The position numbers and the translations under genes were made by a program. Below are positions 15,929 to 23,872 of a stretch of DNA of 33,360 bases, piece by piece. Source of the DNA: Bacteroidota bacterium (GTDB lineage: Bacteria; Bacteroidota; Bacteroidia; Chitinophagales; Chitinophagaceae); NCBI GenBank assembly GCA_029558715.1, contig JAKQEA010000026.1, positions 1 through 33,360 of the forward strand, written 5' to 3'. The notes beneath the pieces are model-generated. The model was not told where the DNA came from. It worked only from the letters and a program-made list of their open reading frames with translations, and made no database searches. How positions within the stretch are numbered: the stretch's first letter is position 1; each line of letters starts with the position of its first letter.

Positions 15929-15953
15929 GTACATCGTACAGCTAACATCGTAC
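15929..15953 (-). repeat. Right inverted repeat of the four-helix-bundle cassette
   Basis: 25-bp partner of the element at 15526-15550 (21 of 25 identical in reverse complement). It contains GTACATCGTACAGCTAAC. It starts 8 bp after the four-helix-bundle stop and its outer three bases are part of the TACTTTTA box before thiL. Confidence 0.8.
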
Positions 15954-15958
15954 TTTTA
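15951..15958 (+). promoter_or_regulatory. Possible -7 box for thiL, overlapping the repeat end
   Basis: TACTTTTA differs from TAnnTTTG only in the last base and ends three bases before the thiL ATG at 15962. Its first three bases are the outer end of the inverted repeat, so the repeat may have contributed to the promoter. Confidence 0.3.
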
Positions 15959-15961
15959 ATT

Positions 15962-16993
15962 ATGAGTAATGAACGAACAGAAATAGCGGCAATGGGTGAG
16001 TTTGGACTGATTGAACATCTCACCAAAAATATTGAACTGCAAAATGCCTCCTCCATATTGGGAGTGGGTGATGATGCAGCAGTGATCGATCATTTTGGTA
16101 AACAGACGGTGGTCACGACTGACATGCTGGTGGAGGGGGTTCATTTTGACCTGATGTACACCCCGTTGAAACACCTGGGTTATAAAAGTGTGATCGTTAA
16201 CCTGAGTGATATATATGCGATGAATGCAATCCCGACACAGATCATTCTCAGTATTGGTTTCAGCAACCGTTTCAGCCTGGAGGCGCTGAATGAGTTTTAT
16301 GAAGGAGTATATGCAGCCTGTGATAAGTATGGAGTGGACCTCGTTGGCGGCGATACCACTTCTTCTCAAAAAGGATTTATTATTTCAGTCACCGCCATCG
16401 GCGAAGTGCCCCCTGATAAATTTGTAAAAAGAAGTACAGCTCAAAAGGGTGATCTGCTTTGTGTGAGCGGAGACCTTGGCGCCGCTTATGTCGGGTTATT
16501 GTTTTTAGAAAGAGAAAAGAAAATATTTATGGAAAGTCCGGGTGTGCAACCCGACCTGGAAGGAGAGTCGTATGTAATCGGAAGATTGCTGAAGCCCGAA
16601 GCGAGAAAAGATATTGTGGAATTTTTTGCCAGCCAGGAAATCACTCCCACTTCTATGATGGATATCAGCGACGGGCTGAGTTCTGAAATATTACATATCT
16701 GTAAGGAAAGCAACCTTGGCTGTGTACTATATGAAGACAAGATCCCTGTATCGGAAGAAATGAAAAAAGCTGCTTTTAAGTTTGAAATAGATCCAACAGC
16801 CTGTGCATTAAGCGGCGGCGAGGATTATGAATTATTATTCACTATTTCCCAGTCAGATTATGATAAATTAGTGCTGAATGAGCAGATCAGCTTGGTGGGC
16901 TATATGACAGAGCCGGAACAGGGAGCACATATTATTACCAAAGGGGGAAGCAAACATGTCATCACAGCACAGGGCTGGAACCATTTAAAGTAA
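15962..16993 (+). CDS. thiL: Thiamine-monophosphate kinase
   Basis: 343-residue kinase that converts thiamine monophosphate to thiamine diphosphate, the active cofactor, in the cytoplasm. Typical ThiL (AIR-synthetase-like fold) elements: LGVGDDAAVIDHFGKQTVVT (metal-binding Asp pair), TTDMLVEGVHFDL, LGYKSVIVNLSDIYAMNA, VDLVGGDTTSSQKG, DISDGLSSEILHIC and ALSGGEDYELLFTI. The length is normal. It follows the four-helix-bundle cassette and precedes an S41 protease gene by 21 bp, with which it may be co-transcribed. Confidence 0.95.
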   Translation: MSNERTEIAAMGEFGLIEHLTKNIELQNASSILGVGDDAAVIDHFGKQTVVTTDMLVEGVHFDLMYTPLKHLGYKSVIVNLSDIYAMNAIPTQIILSIGFSNRFSLEALNEFYEGVYAACDKYGVDLVGGDTTSSQKGFIISVTAIGEVPPDKFVKRSTAQKGDLLCVSGDLGAAYVGLLFLEREKKIFMESPGVQPDLEGESYVIGRLLKPEARKDIVEFFASQEITPTSMMDISDGLSSEILHICKESNLGCVLYEDKIPVSEEMKKAAFKFEIDPTACALSGGEDYELLFTISQSDYDKLVLNEQISLVGYMTEPEQGAHIITKGGSKHVITAQGWNHLK

Positions 16994-17014
16994 AGAACAG
17001 AGATAAACAGGAAT

Positions 17015-18526
17015 ATGCGGAGAATATTGATTTTGTTTTTTTTCTTGCTGGTGCTTGCGGGCTGCGGTGTAAGCAAGTCGTCTTTTTCTCCTGCCAAAAA
17101 ATATTCACCTCAACAATTAGAACGGGATTATTCTCTTTACCAGGATATACTTGAACAGTATCATCCCAGCCTTTACTGGTATACCAGTAAAGACAGCCTG
17201 GATTATTATTTTAATATTGGCCGACGGCAATTAAACGACTCTATGACAGAACCTGAGTTCAGAAAACTGCTGAGTTTTGTAACAGCAAAGATCAATTGTG
17301 GTCACACATCGATACGCAGTTCCAGGGCCTGGCTAAAATATTATGATACCGCCCGCCTGGGAAAAATGTTTCCTCTTAGTATGAAAATATGGAATGATAC
17401 CATGCTGGTAACCGCTAACCTGAACCGCAAGGACAGTATCCTGAAAAGAGGAACAATGATCACTAAAATAAATGGCAAAGATGTGCCGGCCCTGGCCGAT
17501 ACTTTTTTTCAATATATCTCAACGGATGGCTACAATCGCACCCATAAGTATCAATCTCTCAGTAACCGTGGATATTTTGGTTCATTGTATACGTTACTTT
17601 ATGGTCCTTCTGAAAAATATGACATAGACTATATAGACAGTACCGGGCAATTAAAATCAATCACCATTCCTGTTTATAATCCGAATGCAGATTCGGCGGG
17701 CAGAATGATGGTTCGGCCACCGGCAAGGATACCACAACCTTCTAAAAGAGAAAGAAGAAGGCAGCAGATAAGCACTATCCGTTTACTGAGAATCGACACG
17801 GCTAATCACTCCGCCATGATGACACTGTCCACCTTCGGCCGTGGTTATGGGTTAAAAAAATTCTTTCGCCAGTCATTCAAGGCACTGCAAAAAAATAATA
17901 TCACCCATTTTATTGTTGATGTTCGTGGTAACGGGGGCGGAAGTGTCAATAATTCCACGCTGATAACGAAGTATATTGCCCACCAGCCTTTTAAAATAAG
18001 TGATTCTCTGTTTGCTGTTCGAAAAAAAGGTGCATACCAGCAGTATATTCAAAACCATTTCTGGAATAAACTCTTCATTACATTTTTCACCCGTAAAAAG
18101 AAAGATGGTCATTATCATTTTGGCTATTTTGAAAGGCATTACTTCAAGCCAAAAAAGAAAAACCACTATGATGGTAAAACATATATTGTTACCGGCGGAA
18201 ATTCATTTTCTGCCACCACTTTATTTACCGGCGCATTGGTAAAGCAGGATAATGTTATAGTAGTAGGTGAAGAAACCGGTGGCGGAGCTTATGGTAATTC
18301 TGCCTGGCTGATACCAGATGTAAAGCTGCCGGAAACCGGTGTACGGTTCAGGCTGCCCTTATTCAGGCTGGTAATTGATAAAACAGTTCCCAAAAACGGC
18401 AGAGGTGTTCAGCCGGAAATAACATCTTTCCCCAGCATCGAAGCGATTCGCCGTAATGCTGATTTCAAAATCGAAACAGTAATGGAGCTGATAAAAAGAG
18501 ATAAAGAGACGGGTAAAACAAATTGA
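17015..18526 (+). CDS. S41 family peptidase, lipoprotein
   Basis: 503-residue predicted serine protease of the C-terminal-processing (S41) family. The N-terminus MRRILILFFFLLVLAGCG is a lipoprotein signal with the lipidation Cys at residue 17, placing it on an envelope membrane. A PDZ-like segment containing TMITKINGKDVPAL lies near residues 145-165. The catalytic domain shows FIVDVRGNGGGSVNN, the nucleophile region VTGGNSFSATTLFTGAL and GEETGGGAYGNSAWLIP. The end, GRGVQPEI, is also typical. The substrate is unknown. It follows thiL by 21 bp and ends 3 bp before the convergent omega-amidase gene. AGGA before the ATG fits a ribosome-binding site. Confidence 0.93.
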   Translation: MRRILILFFFLLVLAGCGVSKSSFSPAKKYSPQQLERDYSLYQDILEQYHPSLYWYTSKDSLDYYFNIGRRQLNDSMTEPEFRKLLSFVTAKINCGHTSIRSSRAWLKYYDTARLGKMFPLSMKIWNDTMLVTANLNRKDSILKRGTMITKINGKDVPALADTFFQYISTDGYNRTHKYQSLSNRGYFGSLYTLLYGPSEKYDIDYIDSTGQLKSITIPVYNPNADSAGRMMVRPPARIPQPSKRERRRQQISTIRLLRIDTANHSAMMTLSTFGRGYGLKKFFRQSFKALQKNNITHFIVDVRGNGGGSVNNSTLITKYIAHQPFKISDSLFAVRKKGAYQQYIQNHFWNKLFITFFTRKKKDGHYHFGYFERHYFKPKKKNHYDGKTYIVTGGNSFSATTLFTGALVKQDNVIVVGEETGGGAYGNSAWLIPDVKLPETGVRFRLPLFRLVIDKTVPKNGRGVQPEITSFPSIEAIRRNADFKIETVMELIKRDKETGKTN

Positions 18527-18529
18527 TGC

Positions 18530-19363
18530 TTATTCTTCCTCATTTAAAATCCTGAATCCATCTGCATCTTTTAAAAAAGGGAGTTTCTCCCTTATTGTAA
18601 TAAGATTTGTTTTGTCTAATGTAATCGTAAAAATATCTTCCTCGTCACTTTTTGTATACAATACTTCCCCCAGCGGATCAATGATCATACTGTCGCCGCT
18701 GTGATAGATGTTATTTCCATCATTGCCTACCCGGTTCACGCCAACTACATAACATTGGTTTTCTATCGCTCTTGCCTGCAATAATGTTTTCCAGGCATGG
18801 CTTCTTTTCTCGGGCCAGTTGGCCACATATATCAGTACATCGTATTCGGCCCCGATTACAGCGTTTTTCTCCTCCCCTTTCAGGGGAGGTTGGGAGGGGG
18901 CCTGTCTTGCCCAAACAGGAAAGCGCAGGTCATAACAAACCTGCAGGTTTATTTTCCATCCCTTTACAGACGCAATTAATCTCTTTGTCCCTGCCGTATA
19001 ATGATTGTCTTCGCCGGCAAAAGCAAAACGGTGACGTTTATCATAGACACCATGCTGGCCTGTTGGCAACATCCAGATCAGCCGGTTATAGTAATGCCCG
19101 GTTTCCTTTATAATAATACTGCCCGTAAGAATTATTTTTTTTTCTGCTGCGATTCTTTTCATCCATTGTACCGTTTCGCCATCCATCGTTTCAGCCAGTT
19201 GCTCCGGCTTCATGCTAAAACCGGTACTGAACATTTCAGGTAATACAATAACCTCCGTTTTTTCTTTTATACTACTGATCTTTTCTTCCAGCATCTGCAG
19301 GTTAGCGATCTTATCCTCCCAATGAAGCCGGGTTTGTATAGTGGTTATGATTAATCCTGACAT
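18530..19363 (-). CDS. Omega-amidase / nitrilase-superfamily hydrolase (YafV-like) with in-frame repeat insertion
   Basis: 277-residue amidohydrolase. The Glu-Lys-Cys triad is visible: Glu in VIVLPEMFSTGFSM, Lys in YDKRHRFAFAGED, Cys in LQVCYDLRFPVWARQ. This pattern matches the omega-amidase branch, which hydrolyses alpha-ketoglutaramate and ketosuccinamate and acts in metabolite repair. After ARQ, residues about 155-171 (APSQPPLKGEEKNAV...) are not expected from the family and coincide with a GC-rich palindromic repeat in the DNA; the family pattern resumes at EYDVLIYVANWPEKR. The frame is kept, so the protein may still work. The ATG at 19363 was chosen; 25 codons upstream in the same frame read through the terminator of the next operon and are rejected. 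TACTTTTA on the minus strand (19390-19383) is a possible promoter box. Confidence 0.9.
   Translation of the reverse strand: MSGLIITTIQTRLHWEDKIANLQMLEEKISSIKEKTEVIVLPEMFSTGFSMKPEQLAETMDGETVQWMKRIAAEKKIILTGSIIIKETGHYYNRLIWMLPTGQHGVYDKRHRFAFAGEDNHYTAGTKRLIASVKGWKINLQVCYDLRFPVWARQAPSQPPLKGEEKNAVIGAEYDVLIYVANWPEKRSHAWKTLLQARAIENQCYVVGVNRVGNDGNNIYHSGDSMIIDPLGEVLYTKSDEEDIFTITLDKTNLITIREKLPFLKDADGFRILNEEE
18871..18889. repeat. GC-rich palindromic repeat inside the omega-amidase gene
   Basis: CCTCCCCT (18871-18878) and AGGGGAGG (18882-18889) are perfect inverted arms around TTC. The G-rich run continues to about 18901 (TTGGGAGGGGG). The composition is sharply different from the host gene. It resembles the GGGGAGGTTGGGAGGGG-type short repeats scattered in Bacteroidota genomes (recalled, not searched). 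Confidence 0.7.
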
Positions 19364-19403
19364 ATTCTGATCAATAGTCTTGTAAAAGTACTTGTATTCA
19401 AAT

Positions 19404-19435
19404 AAAAAAGCGGCAGTCCTGGACAAGACCGCCGC
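19404..19435 (-). terminator. Rho-independent terminator of the porP-family operon
   Basis: GCGGCAGTC (19410-19418) pairs with GACCGCCGC (19427-19435), nine pairs including one G-U, with an 8-base loop. On the minus strand the stem is followed by a run of six T (19409-19404) and more AT-rich sequence. It lies 25 bp after the porP-family stop. Confidence 0.9.
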
Positions 19436-19460
19436 CAACCATTAACCATCTGCTTTTAAA

Positions 19461-20357
19461 CTATTTAAAAATGTTATAGCGGAGCAATACCTCATGGGCG
19501 TTGGATCCGGCATCGAATACACTGATCGGTGTTTTGTAAATGTCAAAAGAATAACCAAGTGTAAATTTCTTGTTCAGGTTCACACCAGCTGAAAGTATGA
19601 AGCTTTGCTTGGCTCTTAATGCAAGACCCCACCAGAACACTTCGCTATGCTCTACTCTTACACCCCCCTGGAATTCCAGTGGTGCATTGGGCAGGTAGAT
19701 AAACAAAAAGTTGGGGGTGATTGATGTAGCATCATCCACATTCCATTTGTAAGAACCATGGAAATAATAGTGACGGTACAAGCGGGCCTCTTCTGATGTC
19801 GAAAGATTACCGGAATAGAAATCAAGTTTAGATTGGATAAGCTGTGATACAGAAGCACCCAATTGTAATTTCTTATCAGTATAAGAAATACCAAAGCCTG
19901 CATCAAATTTGAAACGGTTATCGCTGGTACCCAGCGCCGGATCAGATCCTAATGTCTCGGACAGTTTGGCCCTGTCCAGGGAATATTGCTGACCTCTTGC
20001 TTCAATACCTAATGAGAATTTACCGCCGTTTGCCGTTGGAATATGTTTGGCAAACTGTAAAGCAATACCAGTCCTGGAAGTGGGTCCCGTTTTATCATTG
20101 TACAAATAACCACCCAGGCCGATCTTTTGCTCAGGTAATTCAAAAGAACCAAATAATGTAGCCGTCTTCGGGCTGCCGCTGATACCACTCCACTGGCTTC
20201 TGTAAGTAGCGCCAACCATTCCCTTCTGGTACACACCGGCGGTTGAAGGATTATGCATCACTCCCTGCATATCATACATGGAAGATGTTTGCAACTGCTG
20301 TGCATTAACCGTTGTAACAACTCCGGCAACTAATGCTAATATTATAATGCGTTTCAT
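19461..20357 (-). CDS. PorP/SprF family type IX secretion system outer-membrane protein
   Basis: 298-residue outer-membrane beta-barrel-type protein. A signal peptide occupies about residues 1-19 (MKRIIILALVAGVVTTVNAQ). Family features are the MYDMQGVMHNPSTAGVYQKG segment after the signal, VGATYRSQWSGISGSPKT, repeated amphipathic strands such as KIGLGGYLYND, and the end VLLRYNIFK. SprF of Flavobacterium johnsoniae is needed for export of SprB; PorP/SprF proteins commonly sit beside the type-B cargo they serve. Here it is 21 bp downstream of the 1125-residue cargo, so the pairing is well supported. A terminator follows the gene. Confidence 0.93.
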   Translation of the reverse strand: MKRIIILALVAGVVTTVNAQQLQTSSMYDMQGVMHNPSTAGVYQKGMVGATYRSQWSGISGSPKTATLFGSFELPEQKIGLGGYLYNDKTGPTSRTGIALQFAKHIPTANGGKFSLGIEARGQQYSLDRAKLSETLGSDPALGTSDNRFKFDAGFGISYTDKKLQLGASVSQLIQSKLDFYSGNLSTSEEARLYRHYYFHGSYKWNVDDATSITPNFLFIYLPNAPLEFQGGVRVEHSEVFWWGLALRAKQSFILSAGVNLNKKFTLGYSFDIYKTPISVFDAGSNAHEVLLRYNIFK

Positions 20358-20378
20358 GTTTGTATTAAATTTTTTGAA

Positions 20379-23300
20379 TTATCTCAAAATTGTTACGTCG
20401 CCTTTCAGGGTAATGGATGCACCGTTGATCAGGCGGTAGGTAATCGCATAGTAATACGTACCATCTGCTACAGGCTTGCCTTTATAAGTACCATCCCATT
20501 TGTTCTGGTAGTTATCATCCTTGAATACGATATTACCATAGCGGTTGAACACAGTAGCAAATACTTGTTTTGTACAGGAGCCGCCATTGTTGGTAACGAT
20601 CCATACATCATTTTGTCCGTCACCGTTTGGTGTAAAGGCATTCATTACTTTCAGGCAGTAAGGAATTACGTTCACTACCATATTGTCGGTTGATGTACAA
20701 TTATTGTTATCTCTTACCGTAAGTGTATATATAGTGGTAGTGTTTGGTTTAGCTACCGGTGTATAGGTATTGGCCCCTGTTAATGTACTGTTTGGTGTCC
20801 ATGCAATAGAAGCAGGGGTCGTAGTACCGCTTCCTTCCAGTATTACTTCATCGCCATCTACGATTGTTTTATCAGGACCTGCGTTGATCACAGGGTTTGG
20901 TTTGATACCAATATTTATTGTTTTGTTTCGTACACAACCATTCAGCGTAGCAGTAACCGTGTAAGCAGCATTTGAGTTGACTGTTGCAACAGGATTGCTG
21001 ATGTTGGCAGCAGACAAACCTCCGGAAGGAGACCATGCATACGTTGCGCCTGTTCCGTTTGTTGATGCCAGCATCTGTACAGGTGCGCCGGCACAAACCA
21101 GTGTATCATTATTGGTGGTCAGTGCCAGGTTATCGTTGAATCCAATATTGATTGTTTTGGTAATAATACCACAGAAAGCATCCTTTACAACAATGGTTTG
21201 GGGCCCCTGTGTCAGTCCCGTGAAAGAGTTAGAAGATTGGAATGCACCGCCATTGATACTATACGTATATGGAGCAATACCGCCTGTTGTGTTCACCGTG
21301 ATGCTTCCCCCGGTTGGGTTTGTACAGGAAGCGTTCGTTACCGTTTCAGTAGTATTAACATTTACATTGGCAGGATTGCCATATTCCATAATATGTCCTG
21401 CTACGTTAGGTAACGTAAATCCTGATACAAATACTTTCCTGTTTTCAAATGTAATTACGGGAGGTACTGTTTTCGGAGAAAAGGCCAGTGTGTTGAACAA
21501 ACTGTTGGTGGGTGCTATATCATGTGTCCAGGATGCACCGCCGTTAGTTGTTTTAAACAACACACCACCGGGAGAAATTACATAGCCATTGTTAACATCG
21601 TGAAACAGTACGGCATTAAGGTTACCTCCGCCAAAAGCAGTGATGTTGCTGGTAATATCCTGCCAGGTAGCACCGCCGTCAGTTGTTTTAAATACAACTT
21701 TCCTGGGGAAACCGTTACCGGTTAAGAATACCACATTTTCATTCAGGGCAAACATATCCGTATAAGTGATCTGAGGAGTAACTCCGGGTGTTGGTAACGG
21801 GAGCTTGTTCCATGTAACACCGCCATCCGTTGTTTTCCATATAGTATCTCTTGATCCAGCTACATAACCTATGAGGTTGGTAGGGAATTCAATAAATCGA
21901 AGGTTTTGAAAAGTAGATCCGGTATGAAACCCGTTGAAGGTGGTCCAGGTGGCACCGCCATTGGTTGATCTGAAAACTTTAGGTGATCTTGATGCTGACG
22001 GAACAGAAAAACCGCTGTATCCTACTACCCACACACTATCGTTTCCAATAGTTGCCACATCCCACATTTGTTCATTGCTGTTGGCGAAAACAGGATCTAA
22101 AGTTGGGTTGGCCGGCGGAACAGCATTTATATCATCCGATTTGTAAATAGTTCCTACACTGGTAGCGAAATAAGCCTTAGCCGGGTTATTCGGCACATAA
22201 GCATGAGAATTAATAGAAATATTCAGAGCTGTAAAATCTGATCTTGTTCTGTCGAACCAGGTGGTGCCGCCATCGTTTGTTACAGCGATGGAGGAGCCGC
22301 CGGAGGCCATCCCGTTATTACAATCAGCAAATTCAATTTTACCATAAGCACCTGCTACCTGCAGTTTGTAATTGGTCTGCCAGGGTGAGCCTGCAGATGA
22401 ATCTGCCACCACACCATTAGTACCCAATGTCAGGAATTTACCATTAGGGGCAATATCCAATGCCCATGTGCCAAATGCACTGTAATTCTGTCCCTGTGGC
22501 AAACTATTTACCTGAATCCAGTTTCTACCCGTGTCAACAGAGGTCCAGAAACGTCCAAAGTTTCCGGTAGCATACAAAGTACCGTTGTCGGCCTTTTTTA
22601 TATGATAGGGATTAGAAGCCAGCAATACCTGGGGATTGGGAATGGGGGGGCCGGCTTGCGGGCCCTGCGTAGGCGGGAAAGGAAAATTCATGATCTCGTA
22701 CCGTCCGCCTTCATTCAACCCGGTAGCCAGGTTGGATGTGCTGTCGTTCCGGCCGGTATGAATCCTGATCACACAGTTGTTGTTAAATGACATGATCAGT
22801 AATAAAGAATCATTAATGATATTAATCGCCCGGTATTGCTGGGGTACCGGCGAGATCTGGGCGCCGTTGTAGGAAGCGGTACAGGTGACGGTGTTGGTAT
22901 TGATACCTGAATACCCCAGTCTTTCCTTACTTATTGAATAGTCCGTAAGAACGCCGTTCGAATATTTCCAGACAAGCGCTGCGTTATGGGCGCTGGTTGT
23001 CAGGTTACCCGTAGAGGGTAAACAGGTGGAAGAGTTGGCATTGGAGCTGACCCTGGGAAACAGTGATGAGCCGCCACCGGTGATATAGCCAGTCGTGGGG
23101 CTTGAAAATTCTATCCGCCAGATTTCCTTTCCTTTAGCGGTTACATCCCATATCTGAGAGGGGATATTAGGGTTGTTGATATAACCTACCCTTGTTTTTC
23201 CGCCTATCGGGGCATTCAGTGAATCCCAACTTGCACCGCCGTTATGGGTGAAATACAGTTTAGGGATAGAGTCGATGGAATTCCACTGTCCGGCGATATA

Positions 23301-23756
23301 GCCTGTATTTTCATTTACAAACCAGACGGTATTGATATTCCTTCCCGTACTGTAAAATGGAGTTTGCAACAGGTTCCAGCTTACGCCGCCATCTGTACTT
23401 TTTGCCATACAGCCTAATGAACCAACGGCGTAAGCAACATCTGCTGACACAAAATGAACATCGGAAAGAGAGGGCTTCCGCCATACACCTGCCGTGTTTG
23501 CAAAAGTGAATGGTCCGTAGGTCCAGTTATTTCCGCCATCTGTTGTTCTTGCTATGCCGCCTTCGGAACCTACGGCAAGGGCAATATTGTTATCCAAAAA
23601 ATCAACATCAAAAGGAGTAAACCCGAATTGCCTTGGATTGCTGAACCTCCAGTTGGTGGTGTTATAATTACTCTGACCAATGGCCAGCAGGGAAGAAAAG
23701 AAAAACAAAATTACCAGCAGGTAATGATATGCTTTTCCGTTGCAGCGCTTCTTCAT
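20379..23756 (-). CDS. T9SS type-B cargo: Ycf48/BNR-type repeats, SprB repeat and gliding-motility (CHU_C) C-terminal domain
   Basis: 1125-residue secreted surface protein. The signal peptide is about residues 1-27 (...FFFSSLLAIGQ). Residues about 30-770 hold many short TTDGGxxW / TNGGxxW blocks spaced through the chain, as in Ycf48/BNR-type beta-propellers. A SprB repeat lies at about 798-870 (NASCTNPTGGSITVNTTGG, PYTYSINGGAF). Two Ig/PKD-like segments follow (CAGAPVQMLAS; INAGPDKTIVDGDEV). The last 90 residues are the type-B sorting domain, beginning MNAFTPNGDGQNDVWIV and ending SITLKGDVTILR. It is exported through the T9SS, probably with the PorP/SprF protein encoded 21 bp downstream. An adhesin or gliding-related role is an inference from SprB; no ligand is known. 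Confidence 0.92.
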   Translation of the reverse strand: MKKRCNGKAYHYLLVILFFFSSLLAIGQSNYNTTNWRFSNPRQFGFTPFDVDFLDNNIALAVGSEGGIARTTDGGNNWTYGPFTFANTAGVWRKPSLSDVHFVSADVAYAVGSLGCMAKSTDGGVSWNLLQTPFYSTGRNINTVWFVNENTGYIAGQWNSIDSIPKLYFTHNGGASWDSLNAPIGGKTRVGYINNPNIPSQIWDVTAKGKEIWRIEFSSPTTGYITGGGSSLFPRVSSNANSSTCLPSTGNLTTSAHNAALVWKYSNGVLTDYSISKERLGYSGINTNTVTCTASYNGAQISPVPQQYRAINIINDSLLLIMSFNNNCVIRIHTGRNDSTSNLATGLNEGGRYEIMNFPFPPTQGPQAGPPIPNPQVLLASNPYHIKKADNGTLYATGNFGRFWTSVDTGRNWIQVNSLPQGQNYSAFGTWALDIAPNGKFLTLGTNGVVADSSAGSPWQTNYKLQVAGAYGKIEFADCNNGMASGGSSIAVTNDGGTTWFDRTRSDFTALNISINSHAYVPNNPAKAYFATSVGTIYKSDDINAVPPANPTLDPVFANSNEQMWDVATIGNDSVWVVGYSGFSVPSASRSPKVFRSTNGGATWTTFNGFHTGSTFQNLRFIEFPTNLIGYVAGSRDTIWKTTDGGVTWNKLPLPTPGVTPQITYTDMFALNENVVFLTGNGFPRKVVFKTTDGGATWQDITSNITAFGGGNLNAVLFHDVNNGYVISPGGVLFKTTNGGASWTHDIAPTNSLFNTLAFSPKTVPPVITFENRKVFVSGFTLPNVAGHIMEYGNPANVNVNTTETVTNASCTNPTGGSITVNTTGGIAPYTYSINGGAFQSSNSFTGLTQGPQTIVVKDAFCGIITKTINIGFNDNLALTTNNDTLVCAGAPVQMLASTNGTGATYAWSPSGGLSAANISNPVATVNSNAAYTVTATLNGCVRNKTINIGIKPNPVINAGPDKTIVDGDEVILEGSGTTTPASIAWTPNSTLTGANTYTPVAKPNTTTIYTLTVRDNNNCTSTDNMVVNVIPYCLKVMNAFTPNGDGQNDVWIVTNNGGSCTKQVFATVFNRYGNIVFKDDNYQNKWDGTYKGKPVADGTYYYAITYRLINGASITLKGDVTILR

Positions 23757-23824
23757 TTTGGTTGTTTTTTAAAAGTGGAAGTTGAAATGAGCAGCAAGGT
23801 TAGCCCAAGTCATGGGTAGTGCTT

Positions 23825-23840
23825 GTAGAATTAATTCTAC
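23825..23840. promoter_or_regulatory. 16-bp perfect palindrome, candidate operator (copy 1)
   Basis: GTAGAATTAATTCTAC is a perfect palindrome in the 116-bp spacer between the divergent cargo genes, 32 bp before the ATG at 23873 and 68 bp before the start of the minus-strand operon. Nearly the same sequence, TAGAATAAATTCTAC, occurs just upstream of the response regulator at 30285. It may be bound by that regulator. Confidence 0.6.
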
Positions 23841-23872
23841 CATTTTCAATTGATAATTGTCTCAATATTGAC

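Noticed and set aside
15526-15953. Diversity-generating retroelement, because the four-helix-bundle protein resembles Avd
   Set aside because: No reverse transcriptase, template repeat or variable repeat was seen nearby; only the fold family is shared.
19364-19438. N-terminal extension of the omega-amidase
   Set aside because: The extension reads through the rho-independent terminator of the neighbouring operon; family homology starts at ATG 19363.
20770-22790. Several open frames of 60-200 codons on the plus strand opposite the 1125-residue cargo gene
   Set aside because: They are antisense to a clear coding sequence with signal peptide, repeats and sorting domain, and have no recognisable family pattern.
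20379-23756. Sialidase or other glycan hydrolase function for the cargo with BNR-like repeats
   Set aside because: The TTDGGxxW repeats are of Ycf48/propeller type; no catalytic residues of sialidases were recognised.
23819-23872. Upstream extension of the first IgGFc-type protein
   Set aside because: It would be translated through the palindromic operator candidate and places extra residues before a normal signal peptide.
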